Part shown: in pieces, positions 41,451 to 50,446 of the stretch | How the letters are laid out: each line of letters opens with the position of its first letter | Numbering within the stretch: position 1 is the stretch's first letter | NCBI RefSeq assembly: GCF_000717055.1 | Contig: NZ_JNXI01000028.1 | Span: forward strand, 26,527-90,526 | Length of the DNA: 64,000 nt | Direction: 5' to 3' | Source of the DNA: Streptomyces iakyrus | GTDB taxonomy: Bacteria; Actinomycetota; Actinomycetes; Streptomycetales; Streptomycetaceae | Translations under genes and position numbers: made by a program | Notes under the pieces: generated by a model | Seen by the model: the letters and a program-made list of their open reading frames with translations, nothing else | Told to the model about the DNA's origin: nothing | The model's database searches: none

Positions 41451-42110
41451 TCACCGGAGGATCGCCGCATCCCAGATCAGCGGGGCCTCGTCGAAGACCA
41501 CGGCGACCTTGAACGCGGTGCCGGGGACGAACGCCTTCGGCAGGGTCACCGTGCCCTTCCCGGACCGGTCGAAGGGGACCGGCCCGAGGTCGACGGCTCT
41601 CCCGCGCGGCGTCAGCCCGTACGCCCGGCCCGTCGTGGGCGCGGGCCGGTCCGCGCCGTCCGGGTGGGACATGGTGGCGTCCAGCTGCACGGTCCGGCCG
41701 ACGCGCGGTGCCGTGATCAGCCCCGGCAGGTACCGAGCCCGCGTCAGTTCGGCGCGGGACCGGGCCTGCTGGACCAGGCGCCAGTCCTGCGAGCCGTCGC
41801 CGGACGCGTTCTGCAGGGTCAGTGCGGCTCCACGGGACGCTCCCGTCAGATACACGCCGGTGTGCCTGGCCGCCTGGAACCCGTAGAAGCCGTCGGCGGT
41901 CCTGATCATGTTCCAGGTGCCCGCAGGGCTGTTGTCGACCTCCCGCTGGATGTCGGGCACCCAGGTCAGAAGGTCAGCCCGGTCGGCGTCTTCATCGCCT
42001 TGTCGATGTCGGCCCTGCCGACCGGCTCGGCGGAATTCCGCCGCCGTCACCGCCGCATGCGGACAGGGCCGCGCCGAGCGAGACCGCGCAGCATCGCTTC
42101 GCACCGGGTA
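41451..42110 (-). pseudogene. chimeric remnant: 5' sugar-binding lipoprotein gene joined to 3' secreted carbohydrate-active enzyme gene
   Basis: The 5' part (about 42110 down to 41940) is a decayed ABC solute-binding protein spread over three frames: a lipoprotein signal AVSLGAALSACGGDGGG, then ADIDKAMKTPTGLTF, then TWVPDIQREVD. Between the last two, the usual TTCTGGACC has lost one G and become TTCTGACC. At about 41935 the sequence changes to NSPAGTWNMIRTADGFYGFQ and a Ricin-lectin-like stretch (LTLQNASGDGSQDWRLV) that runs to a normal stop. Neither gene can be functional. The intact terminator downstream shows the 3' end was a real gene. Confidence 0.7.
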
Positions 42111-42248
42111 CGGATCAGGGCCTCCCGCGGCCCTGGTCCGGACCCGTCGGTCAAGATTCGGTCTCGCTTGCGCAAGCGAGGGGGCGGCACGCTGTTACCA
42201 GCGGTAAGTTCCGGCCTCCCACCCCCCGTTGTCAGGAGTTCCGGTCCC

Positions 42249-43595
42249 ATGCGCCGACTTCTAGCCTCCATCGTGGTGGCGTCAGCCACGATCGGCGGGT
42301 TCATCACGAACGCGTCCCCCGCCGCTGCCGCCGACCCCGTGTCCGGATCCTTCAGCGTCCTCGCCTACAACGTCGCGGGCCTGCCGGAGAGCATCTCCTC
42401 CGCACCCACTCCGCGCGAACCCGCCACCACGGAGATCGGCCGGCGGATCGCGCCGTACGACGTGGTCAACGTCCAGGAGGACTTCAACTACCACGCCTTC
42501 CTCTACGCCGGCGACACCGCGCACGCGTACCGCACCCCCACCAGCGGGGGTGCGGGTATCGGCAGCGGTCTCAACACCCTGTCGAAGCTCCCGTACGACA
42601 CCGACGACTTCGAGCGGGTGCGGTGGAAGTCCTGCCAGTTCGACTCCGGTGACTGCCTCACGCCCAAGGGGTTCACGTTCCTCCGCCAGCGTCTCGCCGA
42701 GGGCGTGTACGTGGACCTCTACAACCTGCACACCAACGCCGGCACGAACACCGGCGACCTGGCCTCGCGGGCGGACAACCTCAACCAGCTGACGGCCTTC
42801 ATCAAGACCCACTCGGCCGGGAACGCGGTCGTCGTCATGGGCGACACCAACACGCGCTACACGCGCTCCGGGGACACCATCGCCGAGTTCGCCGCCGCGA
42901 ACGGTCTGACGGACCCCTGGGTCCAGCTCGTCCGCGGCGGCACACCGCCCGCCAAGGGCAGCGATGCCCTGGTCTGCGACCAGACCGGTCCCACCGTGCC
43001 CAACACCTGCGAGGTCGTGGACAAGGTCCTGTACCGGGGCAGCAAACTCGTGTCGCTCAAGGCCACCTCCTACAACAACGAGCACTCCAGGTTCCTCACC
43101 GATGGCGGGCTCATGCTGTCCGACCACGACCCGATCAAGGTGGACCTCTCCTGGACGCGTGCCGCGGACTTCCAGCTCAGCGAGCAGTTCGGCGGGCCCC
43201 ACGGCGACCACTACACCGACATCGACGCCGTACCGGCGGGCGCGCGTCCGGTCAGCCTCTCGCTGCGCAGCGGCGCCCGGGTCGACCGCGTCGGCCTGAC
43301 GCTCGGCAACGGCACCGTCATCGGCCACGGTGGGACCGGCGGCACGGCGTCGTCCCTGAACCTGGGCAGCGGGGAGTACCTCGCATCCGCCCAGTTGTGC
43401 CGCGGTGAGAAGGACGGCCGGACGCGGATCTTCTCGGCCCGGTTCTCCACGAATCTCGGCAGGAGCCTGTCCGGCGGCACGACGACGTCCGACTGCGTCA
43501 CGCGCACCGCGCCGCCGGGGTGGCAGATCGCCGGGTTCCACGGCCGGGCCGGTGCCGAGGTCGACAAGCTGGGCTTCATCTACACGAAGCGCTGA
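42249..43595 (+). CDS. secreted sphingomyelinase-like phosphodiesterase
   Basis: 448-residue secreted enzyme of the endonuclease/exonuclease/phosphatase fold, as in bacterial sphingomyelinase C. The signal peptide ends near SPAAAA. Metal and catalytic motifs in order: LAYNVAGLP, VVNVQEDF (Glu), LHTNAG, MGDTNTR (Asp/Asn) and a late LSDHDPI (Asp-His). The last 120 residues form a beta-rich domain (SGARVDRVGLTLGNGTVIGHGG) resembling jacalin-like lectin domains. AGGAG lies ten bases before the ATG. Substrate could be sphingomyelin, another phospholipid or a phosphodiester. It is the one intact gene in a decayed stretch. Confidence 0.83.
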   Translation: MRRLLASIVVASATIGGFITNASPAAAADPVSGSFSVLAYNVAGLPESISSAPTPREPATTEIGRRIAPYDVVNVQEDFNYHAFLYAGDTAHAYRTPTSGGAGIGSGLNTLSKLPYDTDDFERVRWKSCQFDSGDCLTPKGFTFLRQRLAEGVYVDLYNLHTNAGTNTGDLASRADNLNQLTAFIKTHSAGNAVVVMGDTNTRYTRSGDTIAEFAAANGLTDPWVQLVRGGTPPAKGSDALVCDQTGPTVPNTCEVVDKVLYRGSKLVSLKATSYNNEHSRFLTDGGLMLSDHDPIKVDLSWTRAADFQLSEQFGGPHGDHYTDIDAVPAGARPVSLSLRSGARVDRVGLTLGNGTVIGHGGTGGTASSLNLGSGEYLASAQLCRGEKDGRTRIFSARFSTNLGRSLSGGTTTSDCVTRTAPPGWQIAGFHGRAGAEVDKLGFIYTKR

Positions 43596-43635
43596 CGCGC
43601 TCCCCTGCGACCGGTCGCGAGCACCGGCCCGCGGT

Positions 43636-43672
43636 CCGGCGGCGACGGCCTCTTACGGGCTGTCGCCGCCGG
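43636..43672 (+). terminator. strong hairpin terminator after the sphingomyelinase-like gene
   Basis: CCGGCGGCGAC (43636-43646) pairs with GTCGCCGCCGG (43662-43672); four further pairs inside leave a loop of about seven bases. It lies 41 bases after the stop. Confidence 0.75.
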
Positions 43673-43717
43673 GGGGCCGCATACGGTAGAGGGCCCGGTC
43701 GACCGAGAGGACGCGAC

Positions 43718-43840
43718 GTGGACGTGTACGAGGCCGTGGACAGCCGCCGGGCTGTGCGGGCGTTCGTCCTGTTCCGCGTGTCTCGGTGGGGTTCGAGAAA
43801 GAAGGCGTGCCACCGCTGCGCACCGGGCGGGCGGACATGA
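43718..43840 (+). pseudogene. nitroreductase N-terminal remnant
   Basis: GTG 43718, with GAGAGGA upstream, starts VDVYEAVDSRRAVRAF, the usual first helix of FMN nitroreductases (the SRRxxR phosphate-binding segment). After about 18 residues the sequence becomes unrelated and stops at 43840. The rest of the gene is missing. Confidence 0.6.
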
Positions 43841-43875
43841 CGGAAACAGTGCGCTTCATCGGAGTGTGACCGCTG

Positions 43876-44115
43876 GGCAGTCAAGACGTGCTCAGGACCT
43901 GCTCCTGGGCGATGGCACTCATCGACAGCCCGGGCTCCCCCGCCCGCCCGAGGACGAGCAGCACCTCGAACGTCGGATGCTGATGCCGCACTCCGCCTTC
44001 AGAGCCCGCCCAGGATGTACTCCAGCCGGTTCACGGCGCCCTTCAGCCGGCCGAAGGCCGGCACCAGGGCGTCGTTCGCCGCGTCCCCCGGCGTCGAGAT
44101 CTCCGCCTGCTCACT
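43876..44115 (-). pseudogene. frameshifted MarR family regulator remnant
   Basis: Three frames together spell the first half of a MarR-type regulator: SEQAEISTPGDAANDALVP and AFGRLKGAVNRLEYILGG, then LKAECGIS, then HPTFEVLLVLGRAGEPGLSM and SAIAQEQVL, ending at a TGA just where the recognition helix should begin. At least two frameshifts and a 3' truncation make it non-functional. Confidence 0.6.
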
Positions 44116-44441
44116 CGCGGCACCGGCACCCCTCTGCTCTCCGTACACACCGTCCCGATCATGCCGCACTGTCGCCGGGCGTCACCGACGCCCGTACGCA
44201 ATCGTCGCCACCGGCCTCGGCCGCCTCCTGCGGCGGCACCGGGGAAGCAGCCGGTGCCGCCGCGGGACCTCGGCCCTGTCCGTGATCAATCCGGAGCGGA
44301 GTCAACTACTTCTCTGCGCGGGGTGATTGATCCGCCGTCGGCTCTTCCCTTGTCATGCCCTCATCTGAGATCTTGCGTCGACCCATTCAGCCCACGGCCC
44401 GGCCGGCGCCACCCCTTGCCCCCGGGCTCTCGGAGGACGCT
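44116..44441. other. region without a supported gene
   Basis: No convincing ORF. It contains one inverted repeat, GATCAATC (44284-44291) and GATTGATC (44325-44332), 33 bases apart, and the promoter of the protease gene must lie in its right half. GGAGG at 44432-44436 is that gene's ribosome site. Confidence 0.4.
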
Positions 44442-46253
44442 GTGACAACCCCCCGCATATCCCAGCGCCGTCTCAGACGGCCGCTGCTGTCCGTCGCCGC
44501 CGTCGGAGCGGCCCTCGCGCTCGCCACGCCCGCCGGCGCGGCCGACGCGGACACCGGCCTTCCGCCGGGCCCGGCCGCGGCCCGCGCCACCACGCTCGCC
44601 CAGAGCGCCGCCGGATGGGCCGCCGGCACCCGTTCCTACCTCGTCATCACCGCGCCCGGTGACACCTCGGCCGCCCGCAACGCCGTGACGGCGAACGGCG
44701 GTTCGGTCTTCGCGCACTACGACGCCATCGGTGTGGTGGTCGCGCACTCCACCTCCGCCGGCTTCGCCACCGCGATGCGCTCCGTCGCGGGCGTGCAGAA
44801 GGTGGGCGCGACGCGCACCTCGGACGTCCCCGCGGACGCCTACTCCCCCACCCTGCCGGGTGCTCCCGCGCAGTCGTCCACCACGCTCACCGAGACCGCG
44901 CGGTGGGACATGACCAGGATCAACGCCGACAAGGCCTGGGCCGTCAGCACCGGCTCGCCGGCCGTCACGGTGGGTGTCCTCGACACCGGAGTGGACGAAC
45001 GGCACCAGGACCTCGCCCCCAACTTCGACGCGGCGGACTCCGTCTCCTGCGCGTACGGCAAGGCCGACACCCGCACCGGCGCCTGGCGTGACGTCGGCAC
45101 CCACGGCACGCACGTGGCGGGCACGATCGCCGCCGCGAAGAACGGCAAGGGAGTGGTCGGCGTCGCGCCGGGCGTGAAGATCGCCTCCGTGCGCATCGCC
45201 GAGCCGAGCACGAGCATGTTCTTCGCCGAGAACACCATCTGCGGGTTCATGTGGGCCGGTGACCACGGCTTCGACGTCACCAACAACAGCTATTACACGG
45301 ACCCGTGGATGTTCAACTGCCCCGACGACCCCGACCAGGCGGCCATCATCGAGGGTGTGCGCCGGGCGCAGGAGTACGCGGAGGGCAAGGGCTCGCTCCA
45401 GGTCGCCGCGGCGGGCAACTCCAACTACGACCTGGCGAACAAGCGCACGGACTCGGAGAGCCCGAACGACTCCACCCCGGTCAACCGCACGATCACCAAC
45501 GCCTGCATCGACATCCCGACGGAGCTGCCCGGCGTCGTCACCGTCGCGGCGATGGGCAACGGGAACATCAAGGCGTCCTACTCCAACTTCGGCCGGGACG
45601 TCATCGACGTGGCGGCCCCGGGCGGCGACGGAGCCTACGGCGTCTACTCCACGCTTCCCGGCGGCAAGTACGGGAACATGAACGGCACGTCGATGGCGTC
45701 ACCCCATGTGGCCGGTGTCGCCGCGCTGCTGAAGAGTGCCGACCCGGCCGCCACCCCCGCTGATCTCCGCGCCCGGCTGGGAAGCCAGGCCACGGACACG
45801 GCGTGCCCGTCCGACAGCCGCTGCACGGGCACCACGGCGAAGAACGCCTTCTTCGGAGAGGGGCAGGTCGACGCGCTGAAGGCCGTCGGTGGCACCGGGC
45901 CGCAGCCCGGCCGGTACTTCGAGAACACCAGCGACGTCACCGTCGCCGACAACGCCACGGTCGAGTCTCCGATCAGCGTGACCGGTGTGACGGGCAACGC
46001 CCCGGCCGTGCTGAAGGTCGGCGTGGACGTCAAGCACACCTACCGCGGCGACCTCGTGCTCTCCCTCGTCGCCCCCGACGGTTCGGTGTACTCCCTGGAG
46101 GACTTCGCCGACGGCGACAGCGCGGACGACGTGGTCAAGACGTACACCGTCGACGCCTCGTCGGAGACCGCGTCCGGCACGTGGAAACTGCGCGTCCGTG
46201 ACATCGCCGCCCAGGACACCGGGCGGATCAACGCCTGGAACCTCACCTTCTAG
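44442..46253 (+). CDS. secreted subtilisin-like serine protease with P domain
   Basis: 603-residue S8 protease. Signal peptide to about residue 40 (ending TPAGA), an I9-like propeptide (about 60-130), then the catalytic domain with Asp 181 (VLDTGVD), His 221 (GTHGTHVAGT) and Ser 417 (NGTSMASPHVAG); AAAGNSN holds the oxyanion Asn. From about 485 a P/homoB domain (ENTSDVTVADNATVESPI to NAWNLTF), as in proprotein convertases. I start at GTG 44442 with GGAGG five bases upstream, not at the longer frame. It is followed by a strong terminator. Confidence 0.92.
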   Translation: MTTPRISQRRLRRPLLSVAAVGAALALATPAGAADADTGLPPGPAAARATTLAQSAAGWAAGTRSYLVITAPGDTSAARNAVTANGGSVFAHYDAIGVVVAHSTSAGFATAMRSVAGVQKVGATRTSDVPADAYSPTLPGAPAQSSTTLTETARWDMTRINADKAWAVSTGSPAVTVGVLDTGVDERHQDLAPNFDAADSVSCAYGKADTRTGAWRDVGTHGTHVAGTIAAAKNGKGVVGVAPGVKIASVRIAEPSTSMFFAENTICGFMWAGDHGFDVTNNSYYTDPWMFNCPDDPDQAAIIEGVRRAQEYAEGKGSLQVAAAGNSNYDLANKRTDSESPNDSTPVNRTITNACIDIPTELPGVVTVAAMGNGNIKASYSNFGRDVIDVAAPGGDGAYGVYSTLPGGKYGNMNGTSMASPHVAGVAALLKSADPAATPADLRARLGSQATDTACPSDSRCTGTTAKNAFFGEGQVDALKAVGGTGPQPGRYFENTSDVTVADNATVESPISVTGVTGNAPAVLKVGVDVKHTYRGDLVLSLVAPDGSVYSLEDFADGDSADDVVKTYTVDASSETASGTWKLRVRDIAAQDTGRINAWNLTF

Positions 46254-46280
46254 CAGCTGAGTACCGACGGGCGCGTACGC

Positions 46281-46319
46281 GCCTCGCGGCCGGGCGGCGT
46301 GCCCGACCGGCCGCGAGGC
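46281..46319 (+). terminator. strong hairpin terminator after the subtilase gene
   Basis: GCCTCGCGGCCGG (46281-46293) and CCGGCCGCGAGGC (46307-46319) form a perfect 13-bp stem with a 13-base loop, 27 bases after the stop. Confidence 0.8.
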
Positions 46320-46349
46320 CGACATCGACCATCAGTTCGCCCCGGCGGG

Positions 46350-47072
46350 TCAGCGTCGGCGGTCGGCCGGGACCGGCTCGGTATCCGGCCGGAGAGCGGG
46401 CTGTGCATCCGTGAAGCTGTCGTACGCCACCTGTGCCGCGGCGAGGACCTCGTCGTAGATCCGGTCCATGAACGGGCCGGCGCAGACGGTCGATGACCAG
46501 TGGTGGTGGTAGAAGAGGTTGCTCCTGGTGGGGCGTTGGCCGATGACCTTCGCGAACAGCCAGCCGGCGAGACGTGCGGCGTTCTTCCAGGTGGCCTGGC
46601 CTACCGTCCAGTCGGGCGCGAGCGTTTCGTTCGCCATCTCGATACTGATCGATCTCTGGTTGCCGACCGTGTTGCCGACGGCCCAGGCGTATTCGTTCAC
46701 CTTGACGTACTGAGCGACGGCGCCGGCGGCGTCCACGTCGAAGTGGGCCGAAGCCGGACGTACCTTCCAGACCTCCAGCACACCCTGGTGCGAAAGCCGG
46801 GCGGCGTTGTGGTGCAGTGTGACCGACGTCTTCACGTACGACGTGTGGGTGACGTGGCCCGTCGCGCTGAGCTGGTCGATGAAGTCCGCGACGGGACAGT
46901 CGTAAGGAATGGTGGCGGTCGCGTGGGGGCCGGCCCCCGTGTCGTCCTCGGCGGAGCCGACGAAGTCGCTCTCCGGAAGGTCGTCGAGGTTGTCGGTGCC
47001 CGGTCCGTCGCCGGTGTCGGGCCTCTCGATGGCCGCCTTCACGTCCTCGTCTTCGACGTTCTTCTCGGGCAT
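46350..47072 (-). CDS. N-acetylmuramoyl-L-alanine amidase (amidase_2/PGRP fold)
   Basis: 240-residue peptidoglycan amidase. The zinc ligands fit VTLHHNAARLS (about residue 86) and the C-terminal YHHHWSSTVCAGPFMD; SISIEMANE is the usual internal motif. The first 45 residues are acidic and disordered, with no signal peptide, resembling phage endolysins or Streptomyces cytoplasmic/peptidoglycan-linked amidases. No holin or phage gene is nearby. Confidence 0.82.
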   Translation of the reverse strand: MPEKNVEDEDVKAAIERPDTGDGPGTDNLDDLPESDFVGSAEDDTGAGPHATATIPYDCPVADFIDQLSATGHVTHTSYVKTSVTLHHNAARLSHQGVLEVWKVRPASAHFDVDAAGAVAQYVKVNEYAWAVGNTVGNQRSISIEMANETLAPDWTVGQATWKNAARLAGWLFAKVIGQRPTRSNLFYHHHWSSTVCAGPFMDRIYDEVLAAAQVAYDSFTDAQPALRPDTEPVPADRRR

Positions 47073-47204
47073 GACGCCGTCCTTTCAGTCGCGCAACTGC
47101 GCGTAACAGGAGGGCTGCCTGGTCGTGGTGTGGGCGGTGTACTCCGGCCCGTCCAGGGCGTCTGATTCCAGGTTCACCCCGTGTGCAAACCCTGTCAATT
47201 TCGG

Positions 47205-47504
47205 TCAGGGCGTGTCCCCCGCGTAGTGGAAACGGCAGGTCACCCCCGGGCCGGGTGTGCGGGAGATGCCGGGCACCGGCTCGTACAGTGCCCGGCCGCC
47301 GGGGAACCGTCCCAGTTCGGTGGGCAGGGCCGCTCCCTCGTCGATCTCCTCCGCCCGCCAGCTCGTGATGTCCAGCAGCAGTCCGTCCAGCGGCCCGCCC
47401 ACGAGTTCGGCGTACGTCTGCCCGCGGCGCGGGCCCGGGTCGGGATCGTCGTGGTCGTGGCCGTAGACCCGGCCGCGCAGCAACTGCTCGTCATCACGGT
47501 CCAT
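47205..47504 (-). CDS. hypothetical protein, 99 aa
   Basis: Small acidic protein with a His/Asp-rich start (VYGHDHDDPDPGP) then YAELVGGPLDGLLLDITSW and a CRFHYAG end. I do not recognise a family; similar short proteins with GGPLDG occur in actinobacteria. No signal peptide. Confidence 0.6.
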   Translation of the reverse strand: MDRDDEQLLRGRVYGHDHDDPDPGPRRGQTYAELVGGPLDGLLLDITSWRAEEIDEGAALPTELGRFPGGRALYEPVPGISRTPGPGVTCRFHYAGDTP

Positions 47505-47595
47505 CCGTTCAGCCTCGCAGCCACCACTGACAGCGACCCGTTCGGAGGGCCGGGCGGGTGCGGTGCCCGCTGCCCCGCCACGGCCCCCGGCCGCG

Positions 47596-48300
47596 TCAGC
47601 GGACGATCGCGCTGCGCCCCCATGCCAGTCCGCTGAAGGCGACCAGCATCCACGCCGGTCCGACGACGCCCTGGAAGCCGGGCAGGCCGGTGAGGCCCGC
47701 GAACAGGACGACCGCCAGGACGGGCAGGATGCTGAACCAGCCGATCCACCGTGAGATGGTGCGTTCCCGCAGCGCCATCCATGCCACCGCTCCGGCGGCG
47801 ACCACGACGCCGAGCCAGCCGATGAAGCCGCCGAAGTCGTTCAGCATGAAGTAGACGAACAGTCCGTCCTCGCGGAAGGACTGCTCGTCCATACCGCCCG
47901 GCAGGTAGATCGCCAGGGCCCCCTTCCACCCATAGCCGTAGGTCAGTCCCGCGGCCGAGGCCGTCAGGCCGCCGCTGACCACGTAGGCGGCGGTGCTGCC
48001 CGGTACCCGCGGCTCGACCTGACGCCGCCATGCCGCGGCGAGCACCAGAAGCAGGACGACCGTCAGGAAGCCCGCGACCAGGCCGAGGTGAGCCACCGAA
48101 CGCTCCACCTCGGCGGTGACCGAGGCGTCGACGGTCTCCCGCCCGTCCGTGCCGGTCCGGACGTCCGCCAGCAAAGTGGCGACACCTCCCAGGGCGCCTG
48201 CCCCGACCCCGTACAGGGGCCACTTGCCCCGTGTCTTCCCCTCGCGTTCCGACTGCTCCGCGTCCTGCCCCTTGCGGGCTTCCGGATCGATGGTGGTCAT
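47596..48300 (-). CDS. hypothetical membrane protein, about 234 aa
   Basis: Starts MTTIDPEARKG (ATG 48298-48300, AGGGGAG nine bases upstream; ATG 48306 is also possible). A charged cytoplasmic N-terminus of about 30 residues precedes about six hydrophobic segments. An exported loop GGMDEQSFREDGLFVYFML is notable. Family not recognised. It is divergent from the two-component system, sharing a 145-base promoter region, so it might be its target. Confidence 0.7.
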   Translation of the reverse strand: MTTIDPEARKGQDAEQSEREGKTRGKWPLYGVGAGALGGVATLLADVRTGTDGRETVDASVTAEVERSVAHLGLVAGFLTVVLLLVLAAAWRRQVEPRVPGSTAAYVVSGGLTASAAGLTYGYGWKGALAIYLPGGMDEQSFREDGLFVYFMLNDFGGFIGWLGVVVAAGAVAWMALRERTISRWIGWFSILPVLAVVLFAGLTGLPGFQGVVGPAWMLVAFSGLAWGRSAIVR

Positions 48301-48445
48301 CTGCATCAACTCCCCTGTGAATGCGGTCCGTCTCCGATCCGAAGGTCGTGCGGGACGCGTCCCGCCGCCCAGGGACCCGGGTCCCGGACGACCGGGATCG
48401 ATTTCGCGGGAACACGTCCGGAAAGAGCCCGCATTACGGGAACAT

Positions 48446-50446
48446 GTGGGTGTGCATCGGGGGGATCGGGCATTACGTCACACTGCGTACGGCATCGCGG
48501 GACTGGGGGCGGCGGGCTGCGTCGCGGCGGTGCCGGTGCACGACTGGCTGGCCGAACGCATCGCCGTCACGCCCCTGTACTGGTCCGACCTGGTGCTCGG
48601 CACGGTCTGGCCGCTGGTGGGCGCCGTCATCGCCAGGGGCCGCCCGCGCAATCCCGTGTGCTGGCTGATGCTGCTGCCCGCGATGATCGGGCCGTACCAC
48701 CTGCTGGCCTACTACGCGGGCTACAGCCGCCTCGTCGCCGCGGAGCCCCTGCCCGGGTGGGAGGTGGGGGCCTGGGTCGGCTGCTGGGGCTTCGTCGGCT
48801 ACTGGTTCGCCACGCCCTTGGTGCCCTTGCTCTTCCCGCACGGCCGCCTGGAGACCGCGCCGCGCCGGGCGTGTGCCCGGACTGTCATCACGGTCGCCGC
48901 GGTCGGCACACTGGCCACGATGCTGCGACCCGGCGGCACCGACCCCGTGCGCGGCGTTCCGAATCCCCTCGGGATCGCCGGCTGGGAGTGGCTGCACACG
49001 GTGATGTTCGTGTGTGCAGCGACCGCCATGGTCGGCGGCTCATGTGCGGCCGCCGTGTTCCTCGTCCTTCGTACCCGTGCGGCGACCGGTGTCGAGCGGG
49101 CCCGACTGCAGTGGCTGATGCTGGGCGGCCTGCTGATGGCCTTCTCCTTCCTCTCCCTGCCGCTGGACGACGCCGAGCAGCCGGCGCTGGTCGGCGACCT
49201 CGTCATGCTGTCGGGGCTGCTCGGCCCGCCGGCCAGCGTCGCCGTCGCCATGCTGCGGCACAGGCTGTTCGACGTGGAGTTCGTTCTCGGCCGCGCCATC
49301 GTCTTCACCGTCCTCAGCGCCGTCGTGCTGGGGGTGTATGCCGCGGTCGTCGCCGGTGCGGGCCTGATCGCGCCCGGGTCGCTGGCCGGGACGTGTCTGA
49401 TCGCGTTCACCGCACTGCTCGCGGCCAACGGCCGTGGTGCGGTCCAGGCGGCCGTGGACCGGACGCTGTTCGGGCATCGCCACGATCCGTACGCCGTGGT
49501 CGCCCACGTCGGACGCCGTGTCGCTCCGGCCGGCGAGCCGGCGGAAGCCCTGCAGCACCTCGTCGACGCGCTACGGCATGCTTTGCGCCTGCCCTACGCC
49601 GCCTTCGAGAGCCCCGCAGTGGCGGCGGCCTCCGGCAGGCCGGCGGCAGGCGCGGGCTGGCGGGTGTTCCCCTGCCGGGCGCTGGGGCGCGAACTCGGTG
49701 TGCTCCGCGTGGGGCGCAGAAGCGTCAACGACCCATGGACGGCGAAGGAACAGGCCGCGGTCGAAGAGGTTGCCGACCGCGCCGGAACACTGGCCTACGC
49801 CGCCGCCCTCGTCGAGGACATCGCCCGCAGCCGGGCACGCATCCTGTCCGTGCGTGAGGAGGAGCGCCGACGGCTGCGCGCGGACCTCCACGACGGCATC
49901 GGCCCCTCCCTGGCCGGCACCGCTCACCAGCTCGACACCCTCGCCCGGCGCATCGACGACCCCGATCTCGCCGGGTGCGTCAGGACCCTCCGGGACCGGC
50001 TCCGCACCACCGTCGCGGATCTGCGCACGGTGGTTCAGGGGCTCCGGCCTGCCATCCTCGACCAGCTGGGGCTTCCCGGCGCCCTGCGGGAACTGCTCGC
50101 CGGATACGACACGCCGTCCTGCCGCACCAGCATCGACAGCGCCTGCCACAGGCTGCCGGCGGCCGTCGAGGTCGCCGCATACGCCATCGCCGGCGAGGCG
50201 GTCGCCAACGCCATCCGGCACAGCGCCGCCAGCCGCCTCGAACTGACCGCCCGTATGGAGGACACCGTCTTGATCCTGTCGATCCGCGACAACGGACGCG
50301 GTATCCCGCCCAGGCACCGGGCGGGTGTCGGGCTCCGCAGCATGAGGGAGCGCGCGGCCGAGATCGGAGGCCGTCTGGAGGTCACGAGCGCGCCCGGCAG
50401 CGGCACGCTCGTACGGGCCGGCCTCCCGGTAGGTGACCAGCGGTGA
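48446..50446 (+). CDS. NarL-type sensor histidine kinase with TTA codon
   Basis: Membrane histidine kinase of up to 666 residues. Six or more hydrophobic segments fill about residues 10-300, then a GAF-like region, the HisKA_3 motif RADLHDGIGPSLAG with phospho-acceptor His 482, and an HATPase_c domain (DNGRGI, GVGLRSMRERA). The start is uncertain: GTG 48446 or GTG 48452, both with weak ribosome sites. In either case codon TTA (48473-48475) lies near the 5' end, so translation should need the bldA tRNA. The stop overlaps the regulator start as GTGA. Confidence 0.85.
   Translation: MGVHRGDRALRHTAYGIAGLGAAGCVAAVPVHDWLAERIAVTPLYWSDLVLGTVWPLVGAVIARGRPRNPVCWLMLLPAMIGPYHLLAYYAGYSRLVAAEPLPGWEVGAWVGCWGFVGYWFATPLVPLLFPHGRLETAPRRACARTVITVAAVGTLATMLRPGGTDPVRGVPNPLGIAGWEWLHTVMFVCAATAMVGGSCAAAVFLVLRTRAATGVERARLQWLMLGGLLMAFSFLSLPLDDAEQPALVGDLVMLSGLLGPPASVAVAMLRHRLFDVEFVLGRAIVFTVLSAVVLGVYAAVVAGAGLIAPGSLAGTCLIAFTALLAANGRGAVQAAVDRTLFGHRHDPYAVVAHVGRRVAPAGEPAEALQHLVDALRHALRLPYAAFESPAVAAASGRPAAGAGWRVFPCRALGRELGVLRVGRRSVNDPWTAKEQAAVEEVADRAGTLAYAAALVEDIARSRARILSVREEERRRLRADLHDGIGPSLAGTAHQLDTLARRIDDPDLAGCVRTLRDRLRTTVADLRTVVQGLRPAILDQLGLPGALRELLAGYDTPSCRTSIDSACHRLPAAVEVAAYAIAGEAVANAIRHSAASRLELTARMEDTVLILSIRDNGRGIPPRHRAGVGLRSMRERAAEIGGRLEVTSAPGSGTLVRAGLPVGDQR

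Noticed and set aside
44284..44332. GATCAATC/GATTGATC inverted repeat as insertion-sequence ends
   Set aside because: Only 33 bases between the arms, no transposase and no target duplication visible.
46350..47072. Amidase as part of a prophage lysis module
   Set aside because: No holin, structural or integrase genes around it; neighbours are ordinary chromosomal genes.
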